Source: Bemisia tabaci
Lineage: Eukaryota; Arthropoda; Insecta; Hemiptera; Aleyrodidae
DNA: 64,000 bases
NCBI RefSeq assembly: GCF_918797505.1
Contig: NC_092796.1
Span: 29,584,098 to 29,648,097, forward strand
Reading direction: 5' to 3'
Position numbers and translations under genes: made by a program. Below are positions 1 through 12,883 of this stretch, in pieces. The stretch's first letter is position 1. Every line of letters begins with the position of its first letter. The notes under the pieces are model-generated. The model ran no database searches. It saw nothing but the letters and a program-made list of their open reading frames with translations, and was not told the origin of the DNA.

Positions 1-1930
1 TTCGGATCACGTATTTAAAAACTTGAGGACCGAAGGGTTCGGGTAACACATCTGAAGTACTCCGGTACATACCGAAGTGCCTCGATGTCTGACCCGAACT
101 TCGGCAGCTCGACCTCAAATTTTCGGATGCGTGATCAGAAAACTTCAGAGATCCATAGGACCTCAACCTCGGGTCCCATGCACGAAGTTTTTTTCTCCGT
201 GAAATAAGACAACAACGAAGATTTTGAAACATCTCAATCTAGGCACGCGTTTTGCGACTTTTACCATCGATTATTCCTGTGTGCTAACTTTTACACATCC
301 TGAGGTTGTGAAATGACGAGCGATATTTCACGAAGTTACGGGAAGAGGATTAAACTTTGAAGATACGCGCATCTGCATGAAGCATGCGGCTTTATGACAC
401 AAGGAAACTTTTGAATGGCATGCAGAGGATTAGATGTGTGTTGCGGCAAACAATCTTACCCTAATTACACAAACGAACAAGTCGCAAGCAACCTCCCTCG
501 GTTTTCGATGCGAGACTCTCTTCTCAATTCTCTATTCGGGTAGTTCCAAGAGAATACGTGGCGTTTCTGTTTTGCTGAATTTTCAGCTGCTGGGCCGTTT
601 GGTTTTTCCGATAATGTTGACCTAAAACCCGATCTTGCAGCTGAAAGTATAATTCCGTTGCCATGAGTTGGCACGTTGGGTTGTGTGGAATCATGTGTCC
701 GGCTCTCAGCGTGTGTGCTCAGCCTCACTAACAGAATTTGTGCGCCTGTAATGTGAGAAAATCTGTCACTTCAACACTTGATTTTCACTGTAGGTGGACG
801 GGCTGTCGTCGTGAGACCTATGAATGAAATTTCCAATGCTCTTCAAGCACGCGGAAAAGACTTACGATTTAACACACGCCTTTTCCTATACGGGTATACC
901 CCTCCATTTTGAGAGCTTTGGGCTTTTTGCCGTTAACAGCCTGTGTTTGGGCATTGCGAATGGGTCCTTTTGCATACACGAGATATGACCTACTGAGTAG
1001 ACTCTTCAGTAGGAAAATCGTACAAAAATCACATCGAGCTTATCAAAAATGTCTGAGATGCACTCCTCAACACGTTATTTATCGACTCTCAGACGGTAGA
1101 ACGTGGCTGTTTTCGTATGTAGCAAACTTGACTATGATAATTAAATTTTTTACAAAGGTAAAGCTGTGCAGGCTCTGCCTAAAATTCTGCAAATTTCTGC
1201 GTATATTTGGAAGAATATACGCAAAAATCTTACATTTAAGAAAATTAGGGAATCTTTCAGTTGGGTACGCCAAAGAGTTCCCTGTGAAAATTCAATTTCC
1301 CAGTGGAGCTTTTGCAACGTTGAAAAGGAGTTAAGTTTTTTCGTCTAGGAAATAACGAATTTACATACGGGATATCACCTATTGTCAAAGTTATCGGCAT
1401 AGCGGGAACGTTTCCCTTACAGCTACTGCGATCAGGTTTAACAAGGCTACGTAAGAAAATCTAAGAAATCATCAAAACTGACAATCTCGCAGTGTTACAA
1501 ATCCTCCTCAGGGCTTTAAACTTATATGTCAGAAGAATTTTCATCAGAAGTCGGAAAAAGTAGAGCAGGAGGAGCAAAGAGAGGAGGAAGAAGCAGCAAC
1601 AGAAGTTGGATAAAATGAAGGAGGAAAAAGGAAATGAAGATTTTATCTTTCCTCTTCTTTGTATTTTTCTTTGTTTTCCGGTTCCCAAGACGAAAACTTG
1701 GGTCTTTAAAGCCGAGAGGTCAGTCGAGGGTAAACCGAGCGCTTAAAAACTAACTTCACTTCAAATCTTGTCATCCAATCAAATCCGCGCAACAACGACA
1801 CCATCAACGCATGAAAAAGGGGACTTGAGGCAGTTGGCGTGTCCACGTTGCGAACGGAACGACGTGACAAAATGAAAAGGAGTCGCCTGTCGGAACTGCA
1901 AGCGAGAGCCAAGAATGTCAAAGTGCTGCG

Positions 1931-2596
1931 CTGCCGAGGTAAGGAAAAACGTCGTATGAGCCCTCGGACGTTGCCAAATCTCCATCGAAACATCACAAAA
2001 TTTCGGAAAAATTTCTTAATACACTGAAAAAAAATCTCGGTGTATTTACTAAGAAAAGGGTAAAATTACCAAGAATTCAGGGTTCTATTTGATCCCAGTT
2101 TTTTCTTGGTAAAATTACCAACTATGGGATTGGTAATTTTACCGAGATATCTCGGTAAAATTATTGAACTTTCTCGGTAATTTTACTGGACCTTGGTAAA
2201 AACGCCAATATTTTTTATCGACTGTGGTAGAACTACCGAGATAAAATGGCAAAGTTACCGGGAATTGATTACCAATAAAAGTGGTATTCCTACCTGAAAA
2301 AAACTGTAAAAATACCGGTTTTGAGGTAAGCTTACCAGTCTGTCTTGGTAAAATTACCAATAATTGGTAAAGAAGTGAGATGGTAAAGGTACCTACGGAC
2401 CGTGGTAAAAACGCCGATAATTTTTTTTCAGTGTATTCTTCCACCAATCTATTATAGGATTTTACTCGTAATTTGATCTAAAGTGTTAGAAAATTTCGAG
2501 GAGAAATATTCATTAAGTTGTTCGAAATAAATATTTTCTTAGAGGCAATTTGGCAACATTTGAATGCTCATACGGCTTTTTTCCTTGGCCCAGCAG
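1931..2596. mobile_element. CTGCCGTGC-family element, interrupted
   Basis: The left end resembles ctgccgaggtaaggaaaaac followed by gttgccaaat. The right end reads aatttggcaac, then ctcatacggc and cttggcccagcag. The 412-bp element at 2022-2433 sits in the middle. Removing it restores the approximate 250-bp length of the family. Confidence 0.65.
2022..2433. mobile_element. TA-flanked inverted-repeat element, CACTGAAA type
   Basis: The ends are CACTGAAAAAAAATCTCGG and its inverse (cgataattttttttcagtg), flanked on both sides by TA. The interior is built from repeats of the palindromic word GGTAAAATTACC and variants. No transposase is encoded. It interrupts a CTGCCGTGC-family copy (1931-2596). 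TA target duplication suggests a Tc1/mariner-like non-autonomous element, by inference. Confidence 0.75.
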
Positions 2597-2696
2597 TGTG
2601 GTGCTGTTGATTGTCAGCGTCGATAAAATTAATCGGCTGGAAAAGCGCTGCTAATACGATCGCTCCGTCAGTCTCTTAAAACTCGCCGTTCCGGCC

Positions 2697-2857
2697 AGTG
2701 GCGAGGGGTGAATTTTCGATCATCGATATCTCCTCATTTGAAGCTATGGTAGAGAATCGACTATCGCGGTGTCCATCGCAAATACCCTGTTCATCGATCC
2801 TTTTCCACACGCTTAAATGGCGGATCAATCGATATATCGCAAATCACGTCACGCCAC
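2697..2857. mobile_element. ATCGAT-family miniature element, copy 1
   Basis: The left terminus (agtggcgagg) is diverged; the right end keeps the family terminus (cgtcacgccac). The body has the family blocks gatcatcgatatc, gagaatcgactat, tgttcatcgatccttttcc and taaatggcggatcaatcga. Confidence 0.7.
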
Positions 2858-3009
2858 CGGTTCTGGCCACCGAAACCGCACTTTTCGTCTTGTGTGACTT
2901 GACTTAAAAGCGTGTCTTGATTTCTACTTGAGCCCTGTTTTACTAATGTATCCATCCTTTCCGGGAATCATGAAGAGATCCAGTCGAGAGGAGCGACGAT
3001 TTGTCGTCA

Positions 3010-3169
3010 GTAGCGTGGCGTGCTTTGCGATATATCTATTGATCGGCCATTTAAACTTATGGGAAAGTATCGATAAACAGGGTGTTTGCAGCAAACACTT
3101 TAATAATCGATTATGTACCACAGCTTCAAATGGGGAAATATCGATAGATTGCAAAGCATTCCACGCCAC
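3010..3169. mobile_element. ATCGAT-family miniature element, copy 2 (inverted to copy 1)
   Basis: It starts gtagcgtggcgtgctttgcg and ends gcattccacgccac, with the body reversed relative to the copy at 2697. The two copies lie 150 bp apart in opposite orientation. Confidence 0.75.
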
Positions 3170-4846
3170 TGTTTGTCGTTGCCTTGCTCCTGCTGCAGTC
3201 CTGTCGTCTTTGCTGGAGCCGTGACCGCAACCTCCAACCCGGAATCAATCGGGGAGCCTGGCTTCCTGAGTCTGCTCAAGGTGGCAAAATTTCACGAGAT
3301 TTCTCTTAAAATATGTTCGGAAATTTCAAGAATTTAGAAAATATGTATAATTTAGAATTGAGAATTGGGTACCAGAGATCAAGGTTTCTTGCATTTATGT
3401 GCGGGTTGTATACCTAGCCCCTGAAAAATACGTTTCAACAAAGTCGATAGTAAGTTTATCATATCTATAAGTTTATCAACCATAAGTTATCAAAAGTTTC
3501 CTGAATGAAATTCCGGATATATTTCATGAAAATCTCAAGTGTTTTACGTATTGTAGCTATTTTGTTTAGTGCCACATGCCGGAGTCACACGCTGAATGTG
3601 GGAGCTGAATGTGGCGTGAATGTGGAAGTCGTCGGCCCGATGCCTGAATTTTCAGCAACGAGGCTCAACGACCATCGGATAATGGCGGATTGGTCCGAAC
3701 TATTCGAATAGATTTGATACAAATTTGGATGAAAATAACTCGAATTTGCGAAATTTCAGCCGTTGAGCGATGACTGTTTACTTCCATATGTAGCTGTCAA
3801 ATTCAGCGTGTGATTCCAGCTTTAGTAAATCAAAAGCAGCTATGTATTATTTTACTCTGCAAACTTTTGATCATCAATCGCTACTACGAATTCAGCTCTT
3901 CCTTAACAACTGTCCAGTTTTCAAAACCGTCAAAATTGGCGCTTGGTTCAACTTAAGCGACATTCACAAAATCACCATGAACAATACAATAAGGGCAAGT
4001 TATTTCTTTCCTCCTAATCTTATTTTTTCTCTCTGTGAATACAACCAGAGGAGATAATTTAATTACACTTCCGAAAACCCTCTGGGGTAAGTAAAGCACC
4101 TTAATAGAAAAATAATTGTACTCGGAGGCTCAGCACTGCTGAAAGTTAAAAAAGAAAAAAGAAAGTAATCCACCACAGTATAAACACTGAAGGTGAAAAA
4201 TATGAGAGGATGAAGATAAGGCTCTGTTTTTTCAACTTCATCCCGCAGCGCGCCGTCATGAAGACACCAGATCCATGGATTCCAGTCCGTGACGTTATGT
4301 GAAGAGATATGATTCACTGCTGAGTATAATCTTTTTTTCCCCATTCAATTTTCCACACTTCCTATTCCGAGCTTAAGTTCGCAAATATCACTCCCGACCC
4401 CAGCGATGTTTTTCTCCGAACGGCGATGCCAAATTTCTCCTTATTCCACGGTTCCGCATAATGAGGTACACGATCTCACAGAATCCACCTGAGTAAGCTG
4501 TCTACTTTACAAAAAAAAGAAAAAAGATGAAAAGAAAGGAAGTTAATTAATGCGGTTTGAAATGACGCCTTCCGGCTCAGCAAGGAAAGGAAACACTTTT
4601 AATTTTGTAGGTGGGTTCCGTTTCATTTTTAATTTCTTTACTTTTAGTCCTCCGTGGCCGCTATTGTTTGCACTCTTGGCTTATTCCTTCCGCAGTTGTG
4701 GGAACACAAACGAGGATATGCAAGTGTCAAGTTTACCCGAGGCCTGGTATTCGTATTTAGTTTCCAGGCTACAAAACCTGCGCTTCTTTTAGGAACGCAC
4801 CGTTCATAAGGATAAAATAATGTGGAGTGATAATCACGAATAATTA

Positions 4847-4958
4847 GACCGCATTTAGCAGGGAGGAATCTGTTTCATATAAATCTGTTTTCAAATATAA
4901 AATTAAATTGCTCAATTAAACTTGGCGATAGCCGATTCCTCTCTGAATAACGCGGTCC
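4847..4958. mobile_element. GGACCGCG-family element, short copy
   Basis: The ends are gaccgcatttagcaggg and gaataacgcggtcc, with the family block aattaaacttggcgatagc before the right end. At 112 bp it is an internally deleted version of the copy at 48673-48920. Confidence 0.6.
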
Positions 4959-5509
4959 AAATAACCAATAAATATAAAAGATTTTTCAAGTCAGTAAAAC
5001 GAACGAAGCATTTAAAAATTTGTTTCACCCTCAGGTGAAAAATTCAAATTGAGATAACATTTCCATCGCAATTTAGTTCTTTGTGTTTCATGACCTCTTC
5101 ATGATTTTAAATCCCCCCCCCACCCTTAAAAAAAGATCCCTTCCCGTGATTTTCAGGAAATTATCTTTTAACTCCCCTTGAGAAATTTTTTGACCGCTGA
5201 CTGCCCACCTCCCAACTCCGTGAAACATTTCTGACCACGCCACTGTCTGAAGAGTTGAACTTTTGGCGCTTCTGGTAGGAGACGATAACGTCTTTACTCG
5301 CCAGACAGCTAATGAAACCAACAAGGTGGAAGAAATTCCGGTGTAAAAGTGTTCATTATCGGATTAGGCCATCGATCACCGGTTTTCAAATGGAGGGGGA
5401 GGGGGGCTTATTTCCGTTAGAAGTGATCTAAATCGGCATTTGAACATTATTTCCGCTTCTTTATAATCACTTACAACCGTCAAAACACGATTCGTTGACT
5501 CTTGTAATT

Positions 5510-5631
5510 GGACGTGTTTTAAATCAAAAGAACCTATATTCATTCTAACACGAGCCCTAAGATTCAAAAGAGCACAGGTATCACAGAACTCCTGTCACAC
5601 TGGATATAGTGCCTTTTGATTTAAATGAGCT
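5510..5631. mobile_element. GGACGTATTT-family palindromic element, diverged copy
   Basis: About 122 bp with ggacgtgttttaaatcaaaa at the left and ccttttgatttaaatg at the right, and a GAGCCC-type centre. It has the same layout as the copy at 42119-42244. Confidence 0.6.
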
Positions 5632-6210
5632 CAATTGACTCATTAAATGAATGCAAGTGTTTGGACACAAGGCCCTTATTAGGCTGGGAGCAGTGTTTGT
5701 TACCGCACTCAGTGAGCAGGATTGACATGAGATGAATTTTGTATGAATTTGAACCGAAGTTGCTTGGTTGTATCGTCGGATTAAAGAACAACGGTATTGT
5801 TTTTAGGTCATGAAACTCCTTGCATCGACACGAACTCGTAAAAATCTAATGACATTGTGAGCCAACGATGTCACAGTCACGAGATCAGCGGATTTTCCCT
5901 GTTGCTTTTTTGCTCAAACGGAGGGCACTTCACACCCAAAAAATAATCGCTGTTGATAATTGAACACTCTGCACACAGGGGTCCCGAGCTTTCTTGTTAT
6001 AGTTATAGAATTTTTCCAGTACAAGCACAGTGCACTCTTGGCTCATAAGGGTGAAAAACTCTTCTCTTGTTATAATGTTTTTGTTGTACTGTAGTCGAGG
6101 AACCATGGTGCACATTCAGTGTCAAAATTATCCTACGGTCACATCCAAAAAATACTCATATTAATTTTAATTCCTCGTAATCAAATAAATATTGTTTGAT
6201 TCGTGTGTCG

Positions 6211-6438
6211 CACTGGGAAATAAACACATTGGATCTAGAGTCCAGACTCTTAAAAACATCGACAAGAAAAAGTACTCTTGATTCAATCAGAATCTAGCTT
6301 AAATCAAGAACCATGTCTCTTAATTTAAGCGGATTTCGTTTTGATTCAAGCAAAAATCCGATTGAATCAAGAGTATTTTTTCTTGTCAATGTTTTCAAGA
6401 GTGTGGACTCTAGATCCAATGTGTTTTTTTTTCCAGTG
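6211..6438. mobile_element. CACTGG-family miniature inverted-repeat element, copy A
   Basis: The terminal inverted repeat is CACTGGGAAATAAACACATT / aatgtgttttttttccagtg. Subterminal inverted blocks include ggatctagagtccagactct, cttgattcaatc and aatcaagaac. About 228 bp, almost wholly self-complementary, without coding capacity. Four further copies occur in the window. Confidence 0.85.
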
Positions 6439-8033
6439 CCCTGTGCTCGATTAGCCTCCGACATGGCTGAGAAAAAATTCATAGATATATTTGAAGTCAG
6501 GCAACGTGGCCCATAAAACGGTCTCCTAAGCTCGCTACCCTGATTCAATTAGATTACGGCCGTAATAAATACAAACTTTCGAACTGAGTTCGATACGGTT
6601 GTGTCCGACTCCATTATACGGTTGTAGCATTCTTTCACCTAAGAGTCCTTAATGTCCTTGAGCTCCGTGATTCTGACTCATCAAGTTCAGTCATTACAGC
6701 CAAGTTAAAGACTTTCCTCCTCCTGTATTGTGTCCTCTGGAATAAGCATTCTATCAAATAATTATAATGAAAAGTCTTTAGGGCAGTAACATTTTTAGGA
6801 AAAGAAAGAAACGTGCCCTAACTACCTTTTCGATGGTTGAAAGAAAAAAAAATGAAATAGAACAAGCTCTTAATAAGTTAGTTAAGGCGCACCGTGAACG
6901 GGGAAAGAGGGTCAAACATTCTGAAAAAGTGCGTTACGCGATTTCGGGACGGTCTGCCCAACCAAAAACATAGGAAAAATGTTTTAAAAAAAACCTCTCA
7001 TCAGATCTACTGTAGTTTTCTGTAATTTAATACGTGTATAAAAAATTTTTCTTCTGAAGTTTAAAAAAAAATGGATGACAGAGTCTTAAAACTTTTTTAC
7101 ATACATTTTATCCCCCCCCCCCCTCACTCGAATAAAAAAATACTGAAAAAAGGTTTTATTTTGCGTAAATGTTTTCAGTTCCTTCCAGAGTTTCTGGAAA
7201 GCACTTTTCACCAGTCGCTGCCACTCACCATTTCAGTGCACCCCCGTGCTAAATACCCTGAATTATGAAGACGATCCATAACCCGCCGTGAAGGACCCGC
7301 AGGAAACCCGCGGAGCAATAAAGCTAAATTATTCCTCAATAATAAACGAGGAGTGTTTACGAGAACTTACGAGTCGCGCGGACTGATAATGCACATCGAT
7401 ATGCACAGAAGTACAGGGGAGAAAAAAACTCCAACTTGGCCCTCCGTCGCCGAGCTTGAGGAGTAGTAAAATTCGAGGTTAAGATACGTCCCCGGTTTAC
7501 TGCCCGGGCCATTACACAAAAGAAAACTTTACGCATAAAATAAATGTAGCCGGGGTAGCATCCGCCGTCCGCGCGCGGTGAGAATTATCATATTAAAAAG
7601 GAGTTGCAAAGGCTCCGAGTTAAAAGTAAAGGATGACTTCGGATGAGTGCGCATTTTAGATCAAACGAGTTACGGAGCTAAGTGCTCCTGCATGCTTTCC
7701 CGGGAAGGTTTTAAATTAAATTTTACAACTTTTTGATTCAGTCCGAAGTATTTCGACAACTTCTGCTAATGTCGATATAATTACTCGCCGTTTGAGCTTT
7801 ATTTTCATCCCTTCCTCTAATGAGCCCAACAACTTCTGAAATTATCAATTCATATAGCAGAGTTGATGAATTCCTAGAAATTATTCAAGTTTCACTCACA
7901 CAGAAGCAGGTCTGAAGACAGTGACAAGGCGCGAATGATCGATTATCGATATGTCGCAGGCAAATAGTGAAATCAGGCATTTTGTCAAATGCCTAGGCAA
8001 ATACTCAAAGCCAAGTTTCGCCCCTTTTTTTAT

Positions 8034-9050
8034 ACCCGAGTTGGTCAACGGGACAGTGCTCAAATGAAAGCCTATGGTAAGGCAAACTTCCATGCAAAGT
8101 TTCAACTTGAAGTGACCCCTGGTTTAGGCTGTACAGCGTTGCCAATTTTCCAGTTTCATGTGCTAAAATCAAGGATATTGGACTATTAGTCCGGGGCATA
8201 AGTAGACTAGTACACCCAAGTTGGTCAACGGGACAGGGCTCAAACGAAAGCTCATGGTAAGGCAAACTTCCAGGAAAAGTTTCAACTTGAAGTGAAACTT
8301 CGTTTAGGCTGTACAGCGTTGCCAATTTTCCATTTTTATGCGCTAAACTCACGAAATACTGAATCGTCATGGTTCAACAGACTATTATACCCGAGTTGGT
8401 CAACGAGACAAGGCTCAAACGAAAGCTTATGGTAAGGCAAACTTCCAGGAAAAGTTTCAACTTGAAGTGAAACCTCGTTTAGGCTGTACAGCGTTGCCAA
8501 TTTTCCATTTTTATGCGCTAAACTCACGAAATACTGAATCATCATGGTTCAACAGACTATTATACCCGAGTTGGTCAACGAGACAAGGCTCAAACGAAAG
8601 CTCATGGTAAGGCAAACTTCCAGGAAAAGTTTCAACTTGAAGTGAAACCTCGTTTAGGCTGTACAGCGTTGCCAATTTTCCATTTTTATGCGCTAAACTC
8701 ACGAAATACTGAATCATCATGGTTCAACAGACTATTATACCCGAGTTGGTCAACGAGACAAGGCTCAAACGAAAGCTTATGGTAAGGCAAACTTCCAGGA
8801 AAAGTTTCAACTTGAAGTGAAACCTCGTTTAGGCTGTACAGCGTCGCCAATTTTCATTTTTATGCGCTATACTCACGAAATACTGAATCATCATGGTTCA
8901 ACAGACTATTATACCCGAGTTGGTCAACGAGACAAGGCTCAAACGAAAGCTTATGGTAAGGCAAACTTCCGGGAAAAGTTTCAACTTGAAGTGAAAACTC
9001 GTTTAGGCTGTACAGCGTTTCCAATTTTCCATTTTTATGTGCCAAAATGA
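8034..9050. repeat. Left-arm tandem array, six units of about 175 bp
   Basis: Units begin acccgagttggtcaacg at 8034, 8214, 8389, 8564, 8739 and 8913. The inner units differ by only a few bases. The outermost unit (8034) and the last one are most diverged. Each contains the blocks aaacttccaggaaaagttt and cttgaagtgaaacctcg and the word gttgccaattttcc. Confidence 0.9.
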
Positions 9051-9892
9051 AGGAATTCGGGACTAATAGTCCAATGCATCATAATTAAACAGACTAGTGC
9101 ATCGGTCCACGAGCTGAATACTACCCTGAGATCGAATAGAAGCGCAACGAAAGGCCATCGTGAACTTTTCGAAGCAGTGTTGCCAATTTATTATTAATTT
9201 TTTAACATAAAATTAGGGTTTTTCCGAGATTTTTGGCGGAAAACGTACCTTCATGGGCTATAACTTTGATGAGTATGGGCTAAACATTACGACTTGATAG
9301 TAAATGAACGCTACAGACGTAGAAAATTGAATTCCGAACGCAATGTTGCCAAGTATATTTTAATTTCTTATAAAAATTAAAGATTTTCTCACGTGAATGC
9401 TTCGATAACGTAATTTCCAAGGCATTCATGTCATTCTGATGACTGAATATCACCATGGCATAGTACATGATTTCTGTTCAAGGCAAAAATGGAAAGTTCA
9501 GAGTAACGTTGCCAAATTGTGTACGTTTATTTTACGACGAGACGCCGATATTTTTGAGCTTTTCGTGCGAATAATCGTGCTTTCAGGTTCCTTCACCATA
9601 CAAGGTAGGCAAACTATTACCATACAATACTATCGGATTGATTTTTAAAAGAGAAGACGAATTTTTAAGTCTATATTACCATTTTAAGGCATTTAAGGGT
9701 ACGTTTTCCGCCAAAAATCTCGGAAAACCCCTAATTTTATGTTAAAAAAATTAATAATAAATTGGCAACACTGCTTCGAAAAGTTCACGATGGCCTTTCG
9801 TTGCGCTTCTATTCGATCTCAGGGTAGTATTCAGCTCGTGGACCGATGCACTAGTCTGTTTAATTATGATGCGTTGGACTATTAGTCCCGAA

Positions 9893-10565
9893 TTCCTTCA
9901 TTTTGGCACATAAAAATGGAAAATTGGAAACGCTGTACAGCCTAAACGAGTTTTCACTTCAAGTTGAAACTTTTCCCGGAAGTTTGCCTTACCATAAGCT
10001 TTCGTTTGAGCCTTGTCTCGTTGACCAACTCGGGTATAATAGTCTGTTGAACCATGATGATTCAGTATTTCGTGAGTATAGCGCATAAAAATGGAAAATT
10101 GGCAACGCTGTACAGCCTAAACGAGGTTTCACTTCAAGTTGAAACTTTTCCTGGAAGTTTGCCTTACCATAAGCTTTCGTTTGAGCCTTGTCTCGTTGAC
10201 CAACTCGGGTATAATAGTCTGTTGAACCATGACGATTCAGTATTTCGTGAGTTTAGCGCATAAAAATGGAAAATTGGCAACGCTGTACAGCCTAAACGAA
10301 GTTTCACTTCAAGTTGAAACTTTTCCTGGAAGTTTGCCTTACCATGAGCTTTCGTTTGAGCCCTGTCGCGTTGACCAACTTGGGTGTACTAGTCTACTTA
10401 TGCCCCGGACTAATAGTCCAATATCCTTGATTTTAGCACATGAAACTGGAAAAATGGCAACGCTGTACAGCCTAAACCAGGGGTCACTTCAAGTTGAAAC
10501 TTTGCATGGAAGTTTGCCTTACCATAGGCTTTCATTTGAGCACTGTCCGGTTGACCAACTCGGGT
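9893..10565. repeat. Right-arm tandem array, four units of about 175 bp, inverted
   Basis: Reverse-complement units end at cgggt near 10035, 10210, 10385 and 10565. The innermost and outermost units match the innermost and outermost units of the left arm, so two central units are missing here relative to the left arm. Confidence 0.88.
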
Positions 10566-12044
10566 ATAAAAAAAGGGGCGAAAAAACACCATTTTGACGG
10601 TCTAGAATTTATGGCGAAGAGGTCATGATTTTTTACTATTTTTGGAAAAATAACTCATCAAACCTACGAACTCTTTTTGTCTCTTCCTCTTAAATTGCTT
10701 CTCATATTTTTAAATGTTGAATTTCCAAAAATTCTGTATTTTACGACATGCTGAAAATTTCAAGATCAATGTCTTTTCAGGAGCTAAAAATTGTTTAAAA
10801 TACTATTGTGAGTTGCAAATTTTTACTGAGAATTTTTTCTTGTAGGAGTAATGAATTATTTTGTCTAAAATTAAGAAAAGAATCAGAATTTCAATCTAAG
10901 TTAGAATATTTGACTATTTGCCCAGGCATTTTACAAAATGCCTGATTTTACTATTTGCCTGCGACAGATATATTCCTATGTTTGGAACTACGGTAAAGAA
11001 TCTGTTATTCTGGCGTTCGTTGCGGACACTCTGTCTATCGATCATTTTCCATAGGTTTATGTCCTTGTGTGCTTTAATCACCTCTAATGAAGTACCAACG
11101 TCATCTGCCTCTGGAAGAGTTTAACACTTTGCAGCAGAGCAGGTCGAGTCGTTGAGCAAAAAAGTGCTTCCCTGACTTTTTAAACTTAATTTTTTTGTGG
11201 ACGCTCCGTCTCAACTTGAAAAAAAATTATAAAACATAACAAATTAAAACCAGGAGCTCTGCACAGAAGTGTTGCATTACCTCGTAAGATCAGTCATTCC
11301 ATTGATTTTGTGCTCTGAACTTCATACGAAAAGACATTCCCGATATCAAAACTTGGCCGTACTCAAAACGCCTTCAAATGCGACGTGATACCTCACGCAT
11401 TCCGAAGGGTACGAATAGTTGTATCATCGCGCCTTAGCAATGCGCCGGAGCCGGAAGATTGAAATTGAAAGAGCTTTCACGCACGCTAGCCCTGTCGGGG
11501 GTTTTTTCGGACATTTTTGACTTTGTTTTATAGTTATAGTGCGCTCCAACTAGCATTGTATTTAGCAAATGGGCAATTTTTATAGGAGAGTGAAATATAA
11601 ACAAGTGTCAAGAAATGAAACAAAAAAATAGGAACTGAAATCAACAATAAAATACAAAAAAAGTACAGAACCAAATGTGCAAAAAAGCTGGACCAGAACA
11701 AAAATACACCCAGAACGTTTCGCGCAGATTGCACGCTCCTTCTCAACTTGTACAAAAGCTATGAATACATTAAAAGAGGTAGATGGATACAGTAGCTTGT
11801 GAGATCAGTCATTCCATCGATTTGGTGCTACAAGCTTCATGCGAAACGACGCGACGGTCCCGATATCGTAACTGGCTGTTTTGAAAACGCCTTCAAATGC
11901 AACGTGATACCTCACGGATTCCGGAAGGTATGAATAGTTGTATCATCGCGTCTTAGCAGTGCGACGGAAGATTAAAATTGAAATAGCCTTTATTACGCTG
12001 AAAAAATTGAACTGCGGTGGCGCGCTACTTACTGAAGGTTTAGC

Positions 12045-12234
12045 ATCGATGAAAAAGGCCTCATTTTTTAAACTGTTAAGGAATTTGCTTCGTACTATGG
12101 AGAAAATTTACTAAAATTTGCAGGAAAAACCGCATAATTGTTTTCATGTAAAAAATTAAATTAGTCAATTAAATTTGGCAATAGCATACGTGGCTTGGTT
12201 CCTTTCTGTTTAACGTGATCAATATAAAGCACGG
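12045..12234. mobile_element. GGACCGCG-family element, partial copy
   Basis: Only the right part is clear: aattaaatttggcaatagc, then ggttcctttctgtttaacg, with the internal block ttaaggaatttgcttc further left. The left terminus is missing or diverged. Confidence 0.5.
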
Positions 12235-12883
12235 TTCGACTGATTCTGATTGAATCAGTCAGAGGGGAAGGGTCCTTGCATTTTTTTAACGATTTCCCAA
12301 AGGTTTGGTGTAAAATCCCAAGTCGTCCAATTTCATCTCCAGGACTGACCCGATGTCTCTGTTGGACTCCTTCTTATTTTTCAGGGAGTTTAGTTGCAAT
12401 AAAGTAAACTCATTTCACGACCCAGCTGGATGAATATGATATTAATTCAAAGAAATGTCAAACTGGAACTTTAATTAAAACTGGAAGAAAATGGCTCTCC
12501 TTCCTTGAGCTAGGGGAGTCAAACGGAAGCTGGACTGAGAGGGGAGGAGGGAGGGGGGGGCTCACGGTTTTTCGCTGCAAAAACTGTTCTCGTAAAGTTA
12601 ATTAGCGCGACTATGCACGCCCTCGAAGCCGATCGTGCATCGGAAATTAACATGCATGCAGTTCTGTGCGTGCGAAACTCAAGTTAGTCGAAGTTCTTGA
12701 ACGCAGATCTTACCGAGGAACTACATGAGCTCGATTTGTACGTAGATTAATTTAGAGGCGATGTAATGACAAAATGCCTTACCGACAATACAGAGACTAC
12801 ATTCAAGGGCTGAATGCTCGAAAATCGATGGTTTTATTAATATTATAGGGATACGTGTTCAGTCAATGTTAGATAACCGGAGT

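Larger units (their letters stand above)
7952..10966. mobile_element. 3.0-kb foldback transposon with tandem-repeat arms
   Basis: The ends are TGTCGCAGGCAAATAG and its exact complement, flanked by a 4-bp direct repeat GATA (7948-7951 and 10967-10970). The arms are long inverted repeats. They contain about 175-bp tandem units (8034-9050 left, 9893-10565 right) and, inward, a further inverted block (9051-9248 with 9703-9892). The loop 9249-9702 is unique. No transposase frame is visible; the short open frames are the repeat unit translated. The layout recalls Foldback (FB) elements, but family membership is not shown. Confidence 0.85.
7926..11064. mobile_element. ATCGAT-family element split by the 3-kb foldback element
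   Basis: The left part (gaatgatcgattatcgata) ends at 7951. The right part resumes at 10967 with tattcctatgtttggaac after the duplicated gata, then aagaatctgttatt, tgtctatcgatcattttcc and ataggttta. Aligning both pieces to the copy at 13244 gives one continuous family copy, so the 3,015 bp between are an insertion. Confidence 0.75.

Noticed and set aside
8005..8720. Repeated open frames of about 69 and 121 codons on the minus strand
   Set aside because: They are translations of the 175-bp tandem unit of the foldback arms, mirrored in the other arm. No protein family is suggested.
7912..10975. CRISPR-like regular repeats
   Set aside because: Units are 175 bp with no unique spacers, and the array is an inverted-arm transposon in a eukaryotic genome.
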